From Dactylis glomerata (taxonomy: Eukaryota > Streptophyta > Magnoliopsida > Poales > Poaceae): 64,000 nucleotides of DNA. Under the pieces are notes generated by a model. The model was not told where the DNA came from, did not search any database, and worked only from the letters and a program-made list of their open reading frames with translations. This document shows positions 55,501 to 64,000 of this stretch, in pieces. How positions within the stretch are numbered: the stretch's first letter is position 1; every line of letters starts with the position of its first letter. The position numbers and the translations under genes were made by a program. The stretch covers positions 1,000,917 through 1,064,916 of the forward strand of contig QXEO01000243.1 in the NCBI GenBank assembly GCA_007115705.1. The letters run 5' to 3'.

Positions 55501-55894
55501 GGGAGCCCGGCCCGCGAACGCGCCCTCTTGAGGGAGCGAAGGGCCGGGGGCCCCAGAAGCTGCTGGGCCCTCCAACGGCACGCGTCAACCGTGCGGTCAG
55601 AGGACCATGTGAAGAAGCGGAGGTCGTGGGCACGTGGCGCCCTTGCAGTTGGCGAAGCGACGCGGCGTGGAGATCGTGCGAAGTGGGTGGGGTAACGGGT
55701 GTTTTTCGAACTGTCGCGTCAAGGCTGACGCTTTGGAAACCGTGCCCTGGCCGCCCCCTTAAAAGCTTGGCAGAGAAGGCTCCTTCCTCTTTCCCACAGC
55801 ACATCGCCGCCGCCGCCTCCCCTCCGAAGATCTTGCGCATCCAAATCTTCCTTGCCTCCAATCTTCTCGCCGCAACTCGCCCCCGCCCAGAGCC
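55501..55894 (+). promoter_or_regulatory. Upstream region of the element E antisense gene
   Basis: GC-rich leader region with a TTAAAAG box at 55759-55765, about 130 bp before the ATG at 55895. The promoter role is inference. Confidence 0.35.
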
Positions 55895-58800
55895 ATGGCA
55901 CCGCGCAGGGCCGTTGGAGCGGCGAGGTCTTCCGTAGCTGCGCCGCGGCCGGCGGCGCCCCTGCTCGACTCCCGCATCAAGAGCAGCCGCGAGCTCCAGA
56001 CTGTCCGAGAGATGGTCGGGAGCAGGAACAATGAGTGGGGCGCCACCCGCATCTGGCACGGCCGCGCGCCGCGGGACACTCTGCCCCCAACGGCGCAGCC
56101 TTTCTTCCTCTTCTCCGTCTTCGCCGGCCTGCTGCCGCCGTTCTCGCCCTTCTTCCAGGCGATCCTGGAGACTTACGGGATCCAGGCTATCCACCTGCAT
56201 CCCAAGTCCATCACCTTGCTGGCGGTCTTCGCCTACGCCTGCGAGGCCTGGATCGGCATCAAGCCGTCGGTGGCGTACTTCCGCCACCTCTTCACCCTCC
56301 GGTCCTCTGGGTTGAACCAGAGCTCCGGATGCGTCTCCTTCATCGCCACCGCCGGGACGGAGGGCGACTTCATTGACTTGAAGTGGATGAAGAAAGTTGA
56401 AGACTTTCAGAGCCGCTGGTTCTTCGTCGACATCCCCGAAGAATCGGAGCTCTTCCTCGTCACCGGGATCCCTCCCGTCAAGCTCACCACCTGGGCCAGC
56501 GAGGCCCTTCCTGAAGAAGCACTGAGGACGCTCCGCCCGCGAATCCGAGATCTCCGGGAGGCCGGCGTCACGGGGACCATGGTCGGGGTGGAGTTCGTCA
56601 CCCGACGCATCGCCCCCCTGCAGGACCACCGCCGGGAGATCTGGAGGCACAAGGCCGGGGACGACCTCAGGCTGCACGTCAGCGAGCTCAACGCCGATGC
56701 TCGGGAGGAGGTAATAAGAGCCTTCTTCTCTTCAGTCGCCATCCCCGCCATCCCGCGCAATGCCCTGCCGATCTACAATTTGGGCGCTCGGGAGACCAGC
56801 CGCGTCACGGTGGAGATCTTGAAGTTCAACGCATGGGGCCCACTCCTTGCCGACGGCGTCGTGCCTGGTCCCCTCCCGAGCGCACCTGCGGTCAGCTCGG
56901 AGCAGGACTCGGCAGCAAAGGGAACGGGGCCTACGGCCTCCGGAGATGACGACGACGACGATGCAGAGTCTGGTGATCAGCTGGTCCGCCGGAGGCGTCC
57001 TAAGGGCACTGTGGTGCTCTCAGATTCCTCCGACGACGACTCCTCCTTGCCGGACCAGCCCACCAGAGGAGACGCCGGTGCGTCCTCCTCGCGAGGCCTG
57101 GAGGAAGAGGAGCGCCGAGCTCGCCTGGAGGTGGAGCGCCGCTCCAAGTTTAACGATGAACGCGCCAGCCGGCAGCCCAAGGCCGGGGCCTCCCAACGGA
57201 AGAAACCGGCGGGCGAGTCCTCCGTGCCCCCGCCACCACCTTCCTCCCTCCCGAGCAAAAGAGGATGGGTGGAGCGGGACGCCTCGTGAGTGTTCCTGCA
57301 CAAAGACCTTTACCTTTTGCCTTACCTTTCCCCTAACCTCATTCCTCCTTCTCATCTCCAGGGACGCCGAGGAGAAGAAGGAAGAGAAGAAGAGGAGGAA
57401 GAAAAGGAAGACCGGTCAGGCCACGTCGGGCCCTGACCCGGCCGCCACAGCCACACCGACGACGCCGCCGCGCACCGCCGGAGAAGAAGAGGACCGCACG
57501 TCCACGGACGCGCAGCCCGCCTCGGGAGCCACTATGGCTCCCAGCGCGGCCGAGCCCCCTAGCGCAGGGGGCACACCAGAGACGATGGGGGCAGCTCCTG
57601 CTGCGCCCTCTGTAGCCAGTGCCACCACCACCTCGGAGGCCCCTCCGGCAAGAAACGCCGCACCGCCCAGCTCAGGGACAGCCCCCGAGCCCAGCGGCGA
57701 GAGGGAGACGACCTCCACCGAGCCGGGGCCCTCCAGGGCTACATCGCCTCCCCTGTCGGAGATACTGGGGAGGCCTGCGAGGATCGCCGCCGAGCCCCAC
57801 GCCACCGACCCATGGGCGAGAATGCTCGCGACCATGACCGGCGCCCTTCGCGACGAGGTCGTCAGGGCGCATACTGCCGAGGAGGCGCGCATCAACGAGG
57901 GCTAGGCCCTCCTGCACCAAGCCACGGAGAGATGCCGTCTCCTTGACCAGCGCGCCGCCGAGCACCGCGAGCAGGCGAGGAAGGAGGCGGAGGAGATTCG
58001 CGCCAGCGCAGCCAAGGAGGCCGAAGAAGCTCTGGCGAACGCCAGGGAGTCGGCGAGGGGAGTCCTGGCCAGGGCGCACCAAGAGGCCATGAAGATCATC
58101 TCCGAGGCGCGCCAGAAGATTCCCCCCACCGTCGGGCCTCCCAACCCAGCCTTGGCTGGGGAGGAGGCTAAGCGGGCAGCCCAGCACCTCCTGGACGAAG
58201 CCAGGACTAACGCCGATGGCCTTCTCGCCAATGCCCAGCAGAGGCTGGACGAGGTCGAAGACCGGGAGGCCCTCCTTCATGCTCGCGAGGAGAGCGCTGA
58301 TTCCCGGGCGGAGAGCCTGAGCTTGCAAGAGGCTGGGCTCACTGTCCGGGAAGCAGAGGCTTGCGAACGCGAGCGGGGACTTCGCCTCCGAGAGGAGCAG
58401 CTCCATGCCCTCGAGGACCGGCTCCACAGGGAGCGAGAGGCCCTCGATAGCCGGGAGGCAATGGCCAGCCGGTCCAACGACGAGCTGACTCGGCGCCAAG
58501 AAGCGCTGAACCAGCGCGAGGCTTCCCTTCAGGCGAAGATGGACCACATGCTGAACCAGCGACGGGTCAGCATGGAGCAGGAGTTCGAGCGGAGGTGCGC
58601 CGAGTTCACCGAGGCGTGCCGCGCAGACTTCCGCTCCAAGACCGACGACGCCCTGGCGATGTACAAGCAGAAGCGCGAGACCCTGGAGCGCCAGGTCCGC
58701 GACCTGGAGACCGAGCTGAGGGGGGCGCACGAGGTGCGCCGAGGCGCTGAGCGCGCCCTTGCTGAAGCGGATGCCACCGTCGCCTCGCTCCGGCGTGACG

Positions 58801-59450
58801 TGCAGAGGCTTGAGGAGGAGAACTTGGCGTCGGCCCTGCAGGGCGTGGAGACCTCCAGGGAGCTCCAGGAGGCTAGGGACTCTGAAGGGGAGGCACGCGT
58901 GCTGCGAAGGCAGCGGGTGCAGATGTTCCGCGGGTTCTCGGCCCGCGTCATGGCGGCAGTGCACCGCCTGGGAATCCACGGGCTGACCCTGCCCACCGTC
59001 CCTGAGGACGACGGGTCGATCTTGCTCTTCTTCAGCCAGCTGGCTGAAGAGCTGGACAGCGCGTCAGCGAGGGTCTTGGAGCTCATCGACGCCGAGTGCC
59101 GAGAGCTGCTGGGGCTCGCGGGGACGCGAATCTTCACCAACCTCCAACGCCTTCGCCCCGACCTCAACCTGGAAGAAGTGCTGCAGAGGCCGCCGCCTCC
59201 CCCGCTAGGAACTCCTGATCGCGCAGCGGTGTCCAGGGCAGCGCGCCGGGACATAGCCCTGCGACGGTTGCAGGCCATCTACGCCCGCCCTGGAGCACCC
59301 GCACCGGAGAGCTCCTCCAGCGGCGACACCTCCGGCTCCGTGGAAGCTGAGGAGGAAGACGACGGGTCGTCAGAGTCCAGCGGAGACGCATCCTCAGGCT
59401 CCAGCCAAGGCACCGGCGATGGCGAGGGCGAAGCAGCGGTCGCCCAGTAA
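55895..59450 (+). pseudogene. Antisense gene of element E: Transposase_28-like / coiled-coil protein
   Basis: Two exons (55895-57285 and 57362-59450) join in frame to give 1,159 codons with a single TAG at 57903-57905. Residues about 40-270 form a globular domain (SRIKSSRELQTVREM, FFLFSVFAGLLPPFSPFF, GIQAIHLHPKSITLLAVF, DIPEESELFLVTGIPPV) like the N-terminal domain of 'putative gypsy type transposon' proteins. Then come an acidic linker (GDDDDDDAESGD), a basic block (KKEEKKRRKKRKTG), an Ala/Pro/Thr-rich stretch, and a long coiled coil (58000-58920, REREALDSREAMASR). The C-terminal region contains VHRLGIHGLTLPTVPEDD and an acidic Ser/Glu tail. The layout matches the antisense gene of element D but is much better preserved. 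The function is unknown; a structural or regulatory role for the element is inference. Confidence 0.7.
57286..57361 (+). other. Intron of the element E antisense gene
   Basis: 76 bp, starting GTGAGT and ending CTCCAG. Removal joins RDAS to DAEEKKEEKK in frame. It shows that the antisense strand is the one expected to be transcribed and spliced. Confidence 0.7.
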
Positions 59451-60306
59451 GCTTCTCCTAGACCTCCTCCAGAAGGACTAAGTTAGCTGCACACTTGGCA
59501 GCCGTCAGACATTGCCCTACTGGGCCAGTTTAAGTTGTAATCGCACTTAAGGCGTTATTCACCAAATTGTCCCTATTTGCACCCTTGCACATTTTTCCTT
59601 GCCTCGTCTTTGTCTGGGGAATGCTCTACGCCGTTTAGGGGCCAGCCTCCGAGCGGGACAGCAGCCTAACGCTTAGTATGCAGCTCGTGGTGCAAGGCTA
59701 GCGGGCACTGGCGCTCTAGAGGTGACTGTGATGGCATACAAGACTATCTCCCTGCAGCCCCCCAGGCGTCCAAGCACAACAAAGGCGATTCTAGGAGAAG
59801 AAGCACAAGGCCGCAGACAAGGACAGCAGAAGACTTGGAGAAATCTACACGAGTTGTGCGACTCTCGCGCGCTCATGCACCTTCATTCGAGTGTCGCTCG
59901 AGAGGAGAGAGCACCATGGATCGTATGAGGTGACTGTAGCGGGTCCCTTCCCTAGTCAGAGCTTGATCCGTTCTGGGTTTTGCGGGCCTACTGTTTTCCG
60001 GGCGAAGGCCCCAGCATGGACACCGTGCTCCGGCTCTTTCTCGAAAGGCAGCCGAGCGAAAACTCACGTTCGCGTTAAGCCGCAATCAGCTGAAATTGCG
60101 AGGCTGGTGGAGCCAAAGCTCACGATTCCAGACAGTTTCTATAGATTAGAAAGGATTAATGGCGAGTGAGGCTTGCAGTTACACTTTGCTCCTTGCGTAG
60201 ACGAAGAGTTCCGTTTCCTCAGGCGGAGGCAAGGGGGTGAGCTCCTCAAGCCCCCCTGCCCAATCTTCAGGCACCAGGGGATGGGGCCATCGAGGACAGC
60301 GCAGGC
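59451..60306. other. Element E internal non-coding region
   Basis: No gene was seen on either strand between the antisense gene and the gag remnant. The expected pol is missing. Confidence 0.55.
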
Positions 60307-60747
60307 CTACGCGTCCTCTGGCTCAGGTCCCAGGGGTGCGTATCTGTCGAGGAAGCGCTCGCAGAGGTCCCTCCGGGATGAGATGGATCTTGGTGGCGCC
60401 CCGTAGAGCCACCGGCGAGGCTCTCCCTTTGTCGCCATCATGAACCATCCGGCCATGACACGCCCGTCACCTCCCGCCGACCGTATGGCGGCCGCGTAAT
60501 GCTGCAAGAACTCCACGGGATCGGAGGTCCCGTCATAACGCGCACCGACCTCCGGCCGGAAGCGAGACGGCCATGTCGCGCGGCGAAGTGGCCCGTCAAG
60601 CGCCGCGAAGCCCTCGAAGCCGAGGTCGCCGGGAGCCGGCGCGCCTTCCGCAATGGCCTCCAGGCCATCAAGGACCTGAAGACGATCTCGGCGACGGCTC
60701 ACGTAGACAGCGCGAAGGCGAAGACGGCGACGACGATCGTCACTCAT
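60307..60747 (-). pseudogene. Element E gag remnant
   Basis: A 146-codon frame on the element's sense strand. It matches the front of a Gypsy capsid (PEVGARYDGTSDPVEFLQHY, MATKGEPRRWLYGAPPRSI, RRDLCERFLDRYAPL) and then stops. Without the rest of gag and all of pol, this element depends on proteins from relatives. Confidence 0.7.
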
Positions 60748-60780
60748 GTCGAAGCAGATCTGGAAGAAGTCACACCACAG

Positions 60781-60799
60781 CCCCCTACCTGGCGCGCCA
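60781..60799 (-). promoter_or_regulatory. Primer-binding site of element E
   Basis: TGGCGCGCCAGGTAGGGGG on the minus strand, two bases inside the 5' LTR. This is a common primer site of grass Gypsy elements. Confidence 0.75.
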
Positions 60800-60801
60800 A
60801 A

Positions 60802-61369
60802 TGTCGATGGATTTCATGTCGCAAGAACACGGGGTACCACGCGACGGACCCAAAGATTCGAACGGAGGGGGCTGAATGTGTGAGATCTCGGATCGCAGCG
60901 AAGCACGGTGACAGAAGCCTCGAGTCGTCGAACGCACAACGCACTGCAGAGAGAGACACCGAGCCTTACCCAGGTTCAGGGCCCTCGTGGTGAGGTAAAA
61001 CCCCTACTTCCTGCCTTCTTGTATTGCAACGCGACACCTTGCGAGGAGTACAAGGCCTTGGTTACAAAGCTCTAGCTGGCCAGAGGTTGAAGAACCTGCG
61101 TGCCCAGCTAGCAGCCTCCAGAAGATCAGATCCCATCTAAGGGGTGGCCTCCCCTCCTTTTATAGCGCCAAGGTCCTCCTTCCCCTTATCTTCTTGGGGA
61201 AGGGGTTGCCACACACATGGCCAAGGAGGGTGGACAGCTGTAGACTACACTCTTCTGTAGACATGGTCTTCGTAGAGTAGTGGCGCCGGTCCACAGGAGT
61301 GGGTGGAGGAAGCTGACGTCCTCCTCTAGCGCCCTGCACCGTCCACGCTATTTTTAGGGGGGTGGCCAA
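60802..61369 (-). repeat. Element E 5' LTR, inner part (cut by CACTA)
   Basis: 568 bp matching 54597-55164. It stops at CCAA, where the CACTA element begins. The TATA box is at 61157-61164 on the minus strand. Confidence 0.87.
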
Positions 61370-61609
61370 CACTAGTGGAAAAAGGGCCTTTGGCCAGGAC
61401 CCTTTAGTCCCGGCCTCCATCTGGGCCGGGACTAAAGGCCCGGCCACGTCGCCCGAAATTCGCCAGCCGCCCGGGAGGCTTTGGTCCCGGCCCGTAACGA
61501 CCCTTTAGTCCCGGTTTGAGACACAAACCGGGACTAAAGGGCTACGCGCTGGGAGGTCCCCCTGTGCGCACCCTTTAGTCCCGGTTTGTGTGTCAAACCG
61601 GGACTAAAG
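61370..61609. repeat. CACTA terminal and subterminal repeats
   Basis: Copies of CCCTTTAGTCCCGG and its complement CCGGGACTAAAGG face each other at 61399-61438, 61501-61541 and 61571-61609. The last two pairs form perfect long hairpins around CGGTTTG...CAAACCG. In En/Spm elements such subterminal motifs bind the TNPA-type protein. Confidence 0.85.
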
Positions 61610-61618
61610 TCCTCTGCC

Positions 61619-61626
61619 TATATATA
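61619..61626 (+). promoter_or_regulatory. TATA box of the CACTA transposase gene
   Basis: TATATATA lies just inside the subterminal repeats and about 300 bp before the transposase exon. Confidence 0.5.
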
Positions 61627-61926
61627 TGGCTGCAGCCCCTCTTTCCACTCTTCCTTGCATTTTTCTTGGATGGATCTAAGTGGGTGTGTGCTAGCTCTCC
61701 TTTTTGCATGGATGCACTAGAGGTGTTTGATGAAATGTGTGTTAGAGCGATGCCGCTTCAGTTCACCGAACACAACTACGATATGAGGTGCCCGAGCCAC
61801 GCTTAAGTCTCTTCCTCTTTATTTCCACTTATTCTAAAAGGTTAGCAACTATATTTTCTCGTTTAGACCGTGCGGTACTAATTTTTAGGATCATGATTAT
61901 GTTTGATATACTGTTGCATGACGCAG

Positions 61927-64000
61927 ATGAGCCATCCATGGATGTACGGTGATCGATGCACAACCGCTTACAGAGAAGGCGTGCATTCTTTTCGAGATGC
62001 GGCCGATGCGAACAAGCATGGTGGTGGCTATATGTTTTGTCCATGTGTTGAATGTCGGAATGAGAAGGACTACACTTCCTCAAGAGTCATTCAGAGCCAC
62101 CTGCTTCGGTCCGGTTTTATGTCGGGCTATAATGTTTGGACCAAGCACGGAGAAAGAGGGGTTATGATGGAAGACGACGATGAAGAAGAAGAGAACGATG
62201 ATGACAACTACCGATCTATGTTCCCTGAGTATGCTGATACCGCAATGGAAGACAATGAAGAAGAAGATCAGGGTGCAGAACGGGAACCAGATGAGCCCGC
62301 TGATGATCTTGGCCGGGTCATTTCTGAAGCACGGCGAGGCTGCGACACAGAAAAAGAGAGGTTGCAGTTCGAGCAGATGTTACAGGACCACAACAAATTG
62401 TTGTACCCAACTTGTGAAGATGGCCAGAAGAAGCTGGGTAGCACACTGGAATTGCTGAAGTGGAAGGCAGAGACCGGTGTGACTGACTCGTCATTCGAAA
62501 AGTTGCTGGTACTGATGAAGAAGATGCTTCCAAGAAAGAACGAATTGCCCGCCAGCACGTACGAAGCAAAGAAGCTTGTCTGCCCTCTAGGATTAGATGT
62601 GCAGAAGATACATGCATGCCCTAATGACTGCATCCTCTACCGCGGTGAGAAGTATGAGAATATGGATAAATGCCCGGTATGCACTGCATTGCGGTATAAG
62701 ATCAGAAAAGATGACCCTGGTGAGATTGAGGGCGAGCCACCCAGGAAGAGGGTTCCTGCCAAGGTGATGTGGTATGCTCCTATAATACCACGGTTGAAAC
62801 GTCTGTTCAGAAATAAAGATCATGCGAAGTTGTTGCGATGGCACATGGAAGATCGTATGAAAGACGATAAGTTGAGGCACCCCGCCGATGGTCGGCAGTG
62901 GAGAAAAATCGAGAGAGAGTTCCCGAGATTTGCAGGTGACGCAAGGAACTTATGGTTTGGTCTGAGTACAGATGGCATGAATCCTTTTGGGGAGCAGAGT
63001 TGCAGTCACAGCACCTGGCCCGTTACTCTATGTATCTACAACCTTCCTCCTTGGTTGTGCATGAAGCGGAAGTTCATTATGATGCCAGTGCTTATCCAAG
63101 GTCCAAAGCAACCCGGCAACGACATTGATGTGTACCTAAGGCCATTAGTTGATGAACTTTTACAGCTGTGGGCCGAACCAGGTGTACGTGTGTGGGACGA
63201 GCACAAACAAGAGGAATTTGACCTTCGAGCCTTGCTTTTCGTAACCATCAATGATTGGCCTGCTCTTAGTAACATTTCAGGACAGTCAAACAAGGGATAC
63301 AATGCATGCACGCACTGTTTAGATCAGACAGAAAGTATATATCTGGACAAATGTAGGAAGAATGTGTACCCGTTCAATCGTCGTTTTCTTCCGCCCAAGC
63401 ATCCCTTAAAGAAAAAAGGCAAGCATTTCAATGGCAAGGCAGAACCCCGGGGGAAGCCTGTCATCCGTACTGGTGCTGAAGTATTTGATATGGTCAAAGA
63501 TTTAAAAGTAATCTTTGGAAAGGGTCCTGGCAGCCAACCTGTTCCTAACGGCCCTGATAAGCGCGTACCCATGTGGAAGAAGAAATCTATATTTTGGGAG
63601 CTACCCTATTGGGAAGTCCATGAGGTCCGCTCCGCAATCGACGTGATGCACCTGACGAAGAATCTCTGCGTGAATATTCTAGGCTTCCTGGGCTTGTATG
63701 GGAAGTCAAAAGATACACCGGAAGCACGGGAGGACCAGGAACGTCATAAAGGAAGAGATGGCATGCATCCAGGGCAGTTTCAAGGGCGTGCCAGCTACGC
63801 TCTTACTAAGGAAGAGAAGGAAATCTTCTTTGAAGTCCTTTTCAGTATCAAGGTCCCGACTGGCTTCTCGTCGAATATAAAGGGAATCGTAAATATGAAA
63901 GACAAAAAATTCCAAAACCTAAAGTCTCATGACTGCCACGTGCTTATGACGCAATTGCTTCCGGTTGCATTGAGGGGAATTCTACCGGAAAATGTTCGCC
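61927..64000 (+). CDS. CACTA transposase (TNP2-like), N-terminal 691 codons, open at window end
   Basis: The frame starts at ATG 61927 (MSHPWMYGDRCTTAYREG), directly after a possible splice acceptor GCAG, and has no stop to the window edge. Residues 1-75 form the transposase-associated domain (GGGYMFCPCVECRN, VIQSHLLRSGF). An acidic stretch follows. The TNP2 domain begins near residue 235 with NDCILYRGEKYENMDKCPVC and continues through LWFGLSTDGMNPFGEQS, LLFVTINDWPALSNISGQ and IDVMHLTKNLCVNILGFL. Protein of this type cuts the element ends. The intact state makes an autonomous element possible. Upstream exons may exist between 61640 and 61926. Confidence 0.9.
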   Translation, partial: MSHPWMYGDRCTTAYREGVHSFRDAADANKHGGGYMFCPCVECRNEKDYTSSRVIQSHLLRSGFMSGYNVWTKHGERGVMMEDDDEEEENDDDNYRSMFPEYADTAMEDNEEEDQGAEREPDEPADDLGRVISEARRGCDTEKERLQFEQMLQDHNKLLYPTCEDGQKKLGSTLELLKWKAETGVTDSSFEKLLVLMKKMLPRKNELPASTYEAKKLVCPLGLDVQKIHACPNDCILYRGEKYENMDKCPVCTALRYKIRKDDPGEIEGEPPRKRVPAKVMWYAPIIPRLKRLFRNKDHAKLLRWHMEDRMKDDKLRHPADGRQWRKIEREFPRFAGDARNLWFGLSTDGMNPFGEQSCSHSTWPVTLCIYNLPPWLCMKRKFIMMPVLIQGPKQPGNDIDVYLRPLVDELLQLWAEPGVRVWDEHKQEEFDLRALLFVTINDWPALSNISGQSNKGYNACTHCLDQTESIYLDKCRKNVYPFNRRFLPPKHPLKKKGKHFNGKAEPRGKPVIRTGAEVFDMVKDLKVIFGKGPGSQPVPNGPDKRVPMWKKKSIFWELPYWEVHEVRSAIDVMHLTKNLCVNILGFLGLYGKSKDTPEAREDQERHKGRDGMHPGQFQGRASYALTKEEKEIFFEVLFSIKVPTGFSSNIKGIVNMKDKKFQNLKSHDCHVLMTQLLPVALRGILPENVR

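Larger units (their letters stand above)
54597..61369 (-). mobile_element. Element E: non-autonomous Gypsy retrotransposon nested in element F
   Basis: Oriented minus: the right LTR (60802 onward) is the 5' LTR, next to a primer site, and the left LTR (54597-55491) is the 3' LTR. The visible 568 bp of the right LTR aligns without indels to the left one. The internal region has only a short gag remnant on the minus strand and a large antisense gene on the plus strand; no pol was found. Its outer LTR is cut by a CACTA transposon at 61370, so its right target duplication is out of the window. The sequence is strongly GC-rich compared with element F. Confidence 0.88.
61370..64000 (+). mobile_element. 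CACTA (En/Spm) DNA transposon, left part
   Basis: Begins CACTAGTGGAAAAAGGG, the terminal motif of Triticeae CACTA elements, directly after CAA (61367-61369), the candidate 3-bp target duplication. Subterminal inverted repeats follow, then a TNP2-type transposase. The right end is outside the window. The insertion site is known exactly because the uninterrupted LTR copy at 55161-55170 reads CCAACAACCA. Confidence 0.92.

Noticed and set aside
55346..56677. 443-codon minus-strand frame overlapping the element E antisense gene
   Set aside because: Gly/Arg/Glu-rich shadow of the plus-strand gene, which has an intron and recognisable blocks. It also runs into the LTR.

Overview
The window is repeat-rich grass nuclear DNA, most likely from a Triticeae species (wheat, Aegilops, rye or barley type). 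The reasons are nested Gypsy LTR retrotransposons, an LTR that begins TGATACGTCTC, Stowaway MITEs with CTCCCTCCGT ends, a CACTA transposon with CACTAGTGG ends, and a P450 that reads like the grass CYP99A group. The species call is inference.

Layout. Positions 1 to about 44,200 hold one old host unit: the tail of a MULE/FAR1-type transposase (plus strand, 2-133) converging on a decayed Ulp1-like (C48) cysteine-protease gene (minus strand, 43,234 down to 1,588). Three LTR retrotransposons have split that gene. Element D (4880-15030, TSD GTCAT) is a non-autonomous Gypsy element. Element A (15717-24538, TSD ATGAC) is a full-length Tat/Retand-like element with two LTRs that read as identical. Element B (25399-41806) is a relative of A without matching TSDs, and itself contains element C (26475-35499, minus strand), a young Athila-type element that is almost intact. 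Removing D and A restores the exon reading frame exactly, which supports the nesting model.

Positions 44,200-49,260 are a short gene island: two Stowaway MITEs and one apparently intact two-exon cytochrome P450 (45822-47422, 505 aa). From 49,267 nesting resumes: reversed LTR remnants, then element F (Athila-like, from 50507). F is cut in or just after gag by element E (54597-61369, minus orientation, non-autonomous), and E's outer LTR is cut by a CACTA transposon (61370 to the window end) whose TNP2-type transposase frame is open to the edge.

The most interesting biology is on the antisense strand of the Gypsy elements. A and B each carry an intact 189-codon antisense gene encoding two AT-hooks plus a B3-type DNA-binding domain, with its own TATA box and telo-box-like leader, downstream of a cluster of conserved palindromes. 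D and E carry, in the same relative place, an unrelated antisense gene with a gypsy-type Transposase_28-like N-terminus and a long coiled coil. The slot between pol and the 3' LTR therefore looks like a cargo site for antisense regulatory proteins. Family assignments were made by reading motifs; no database search was run.
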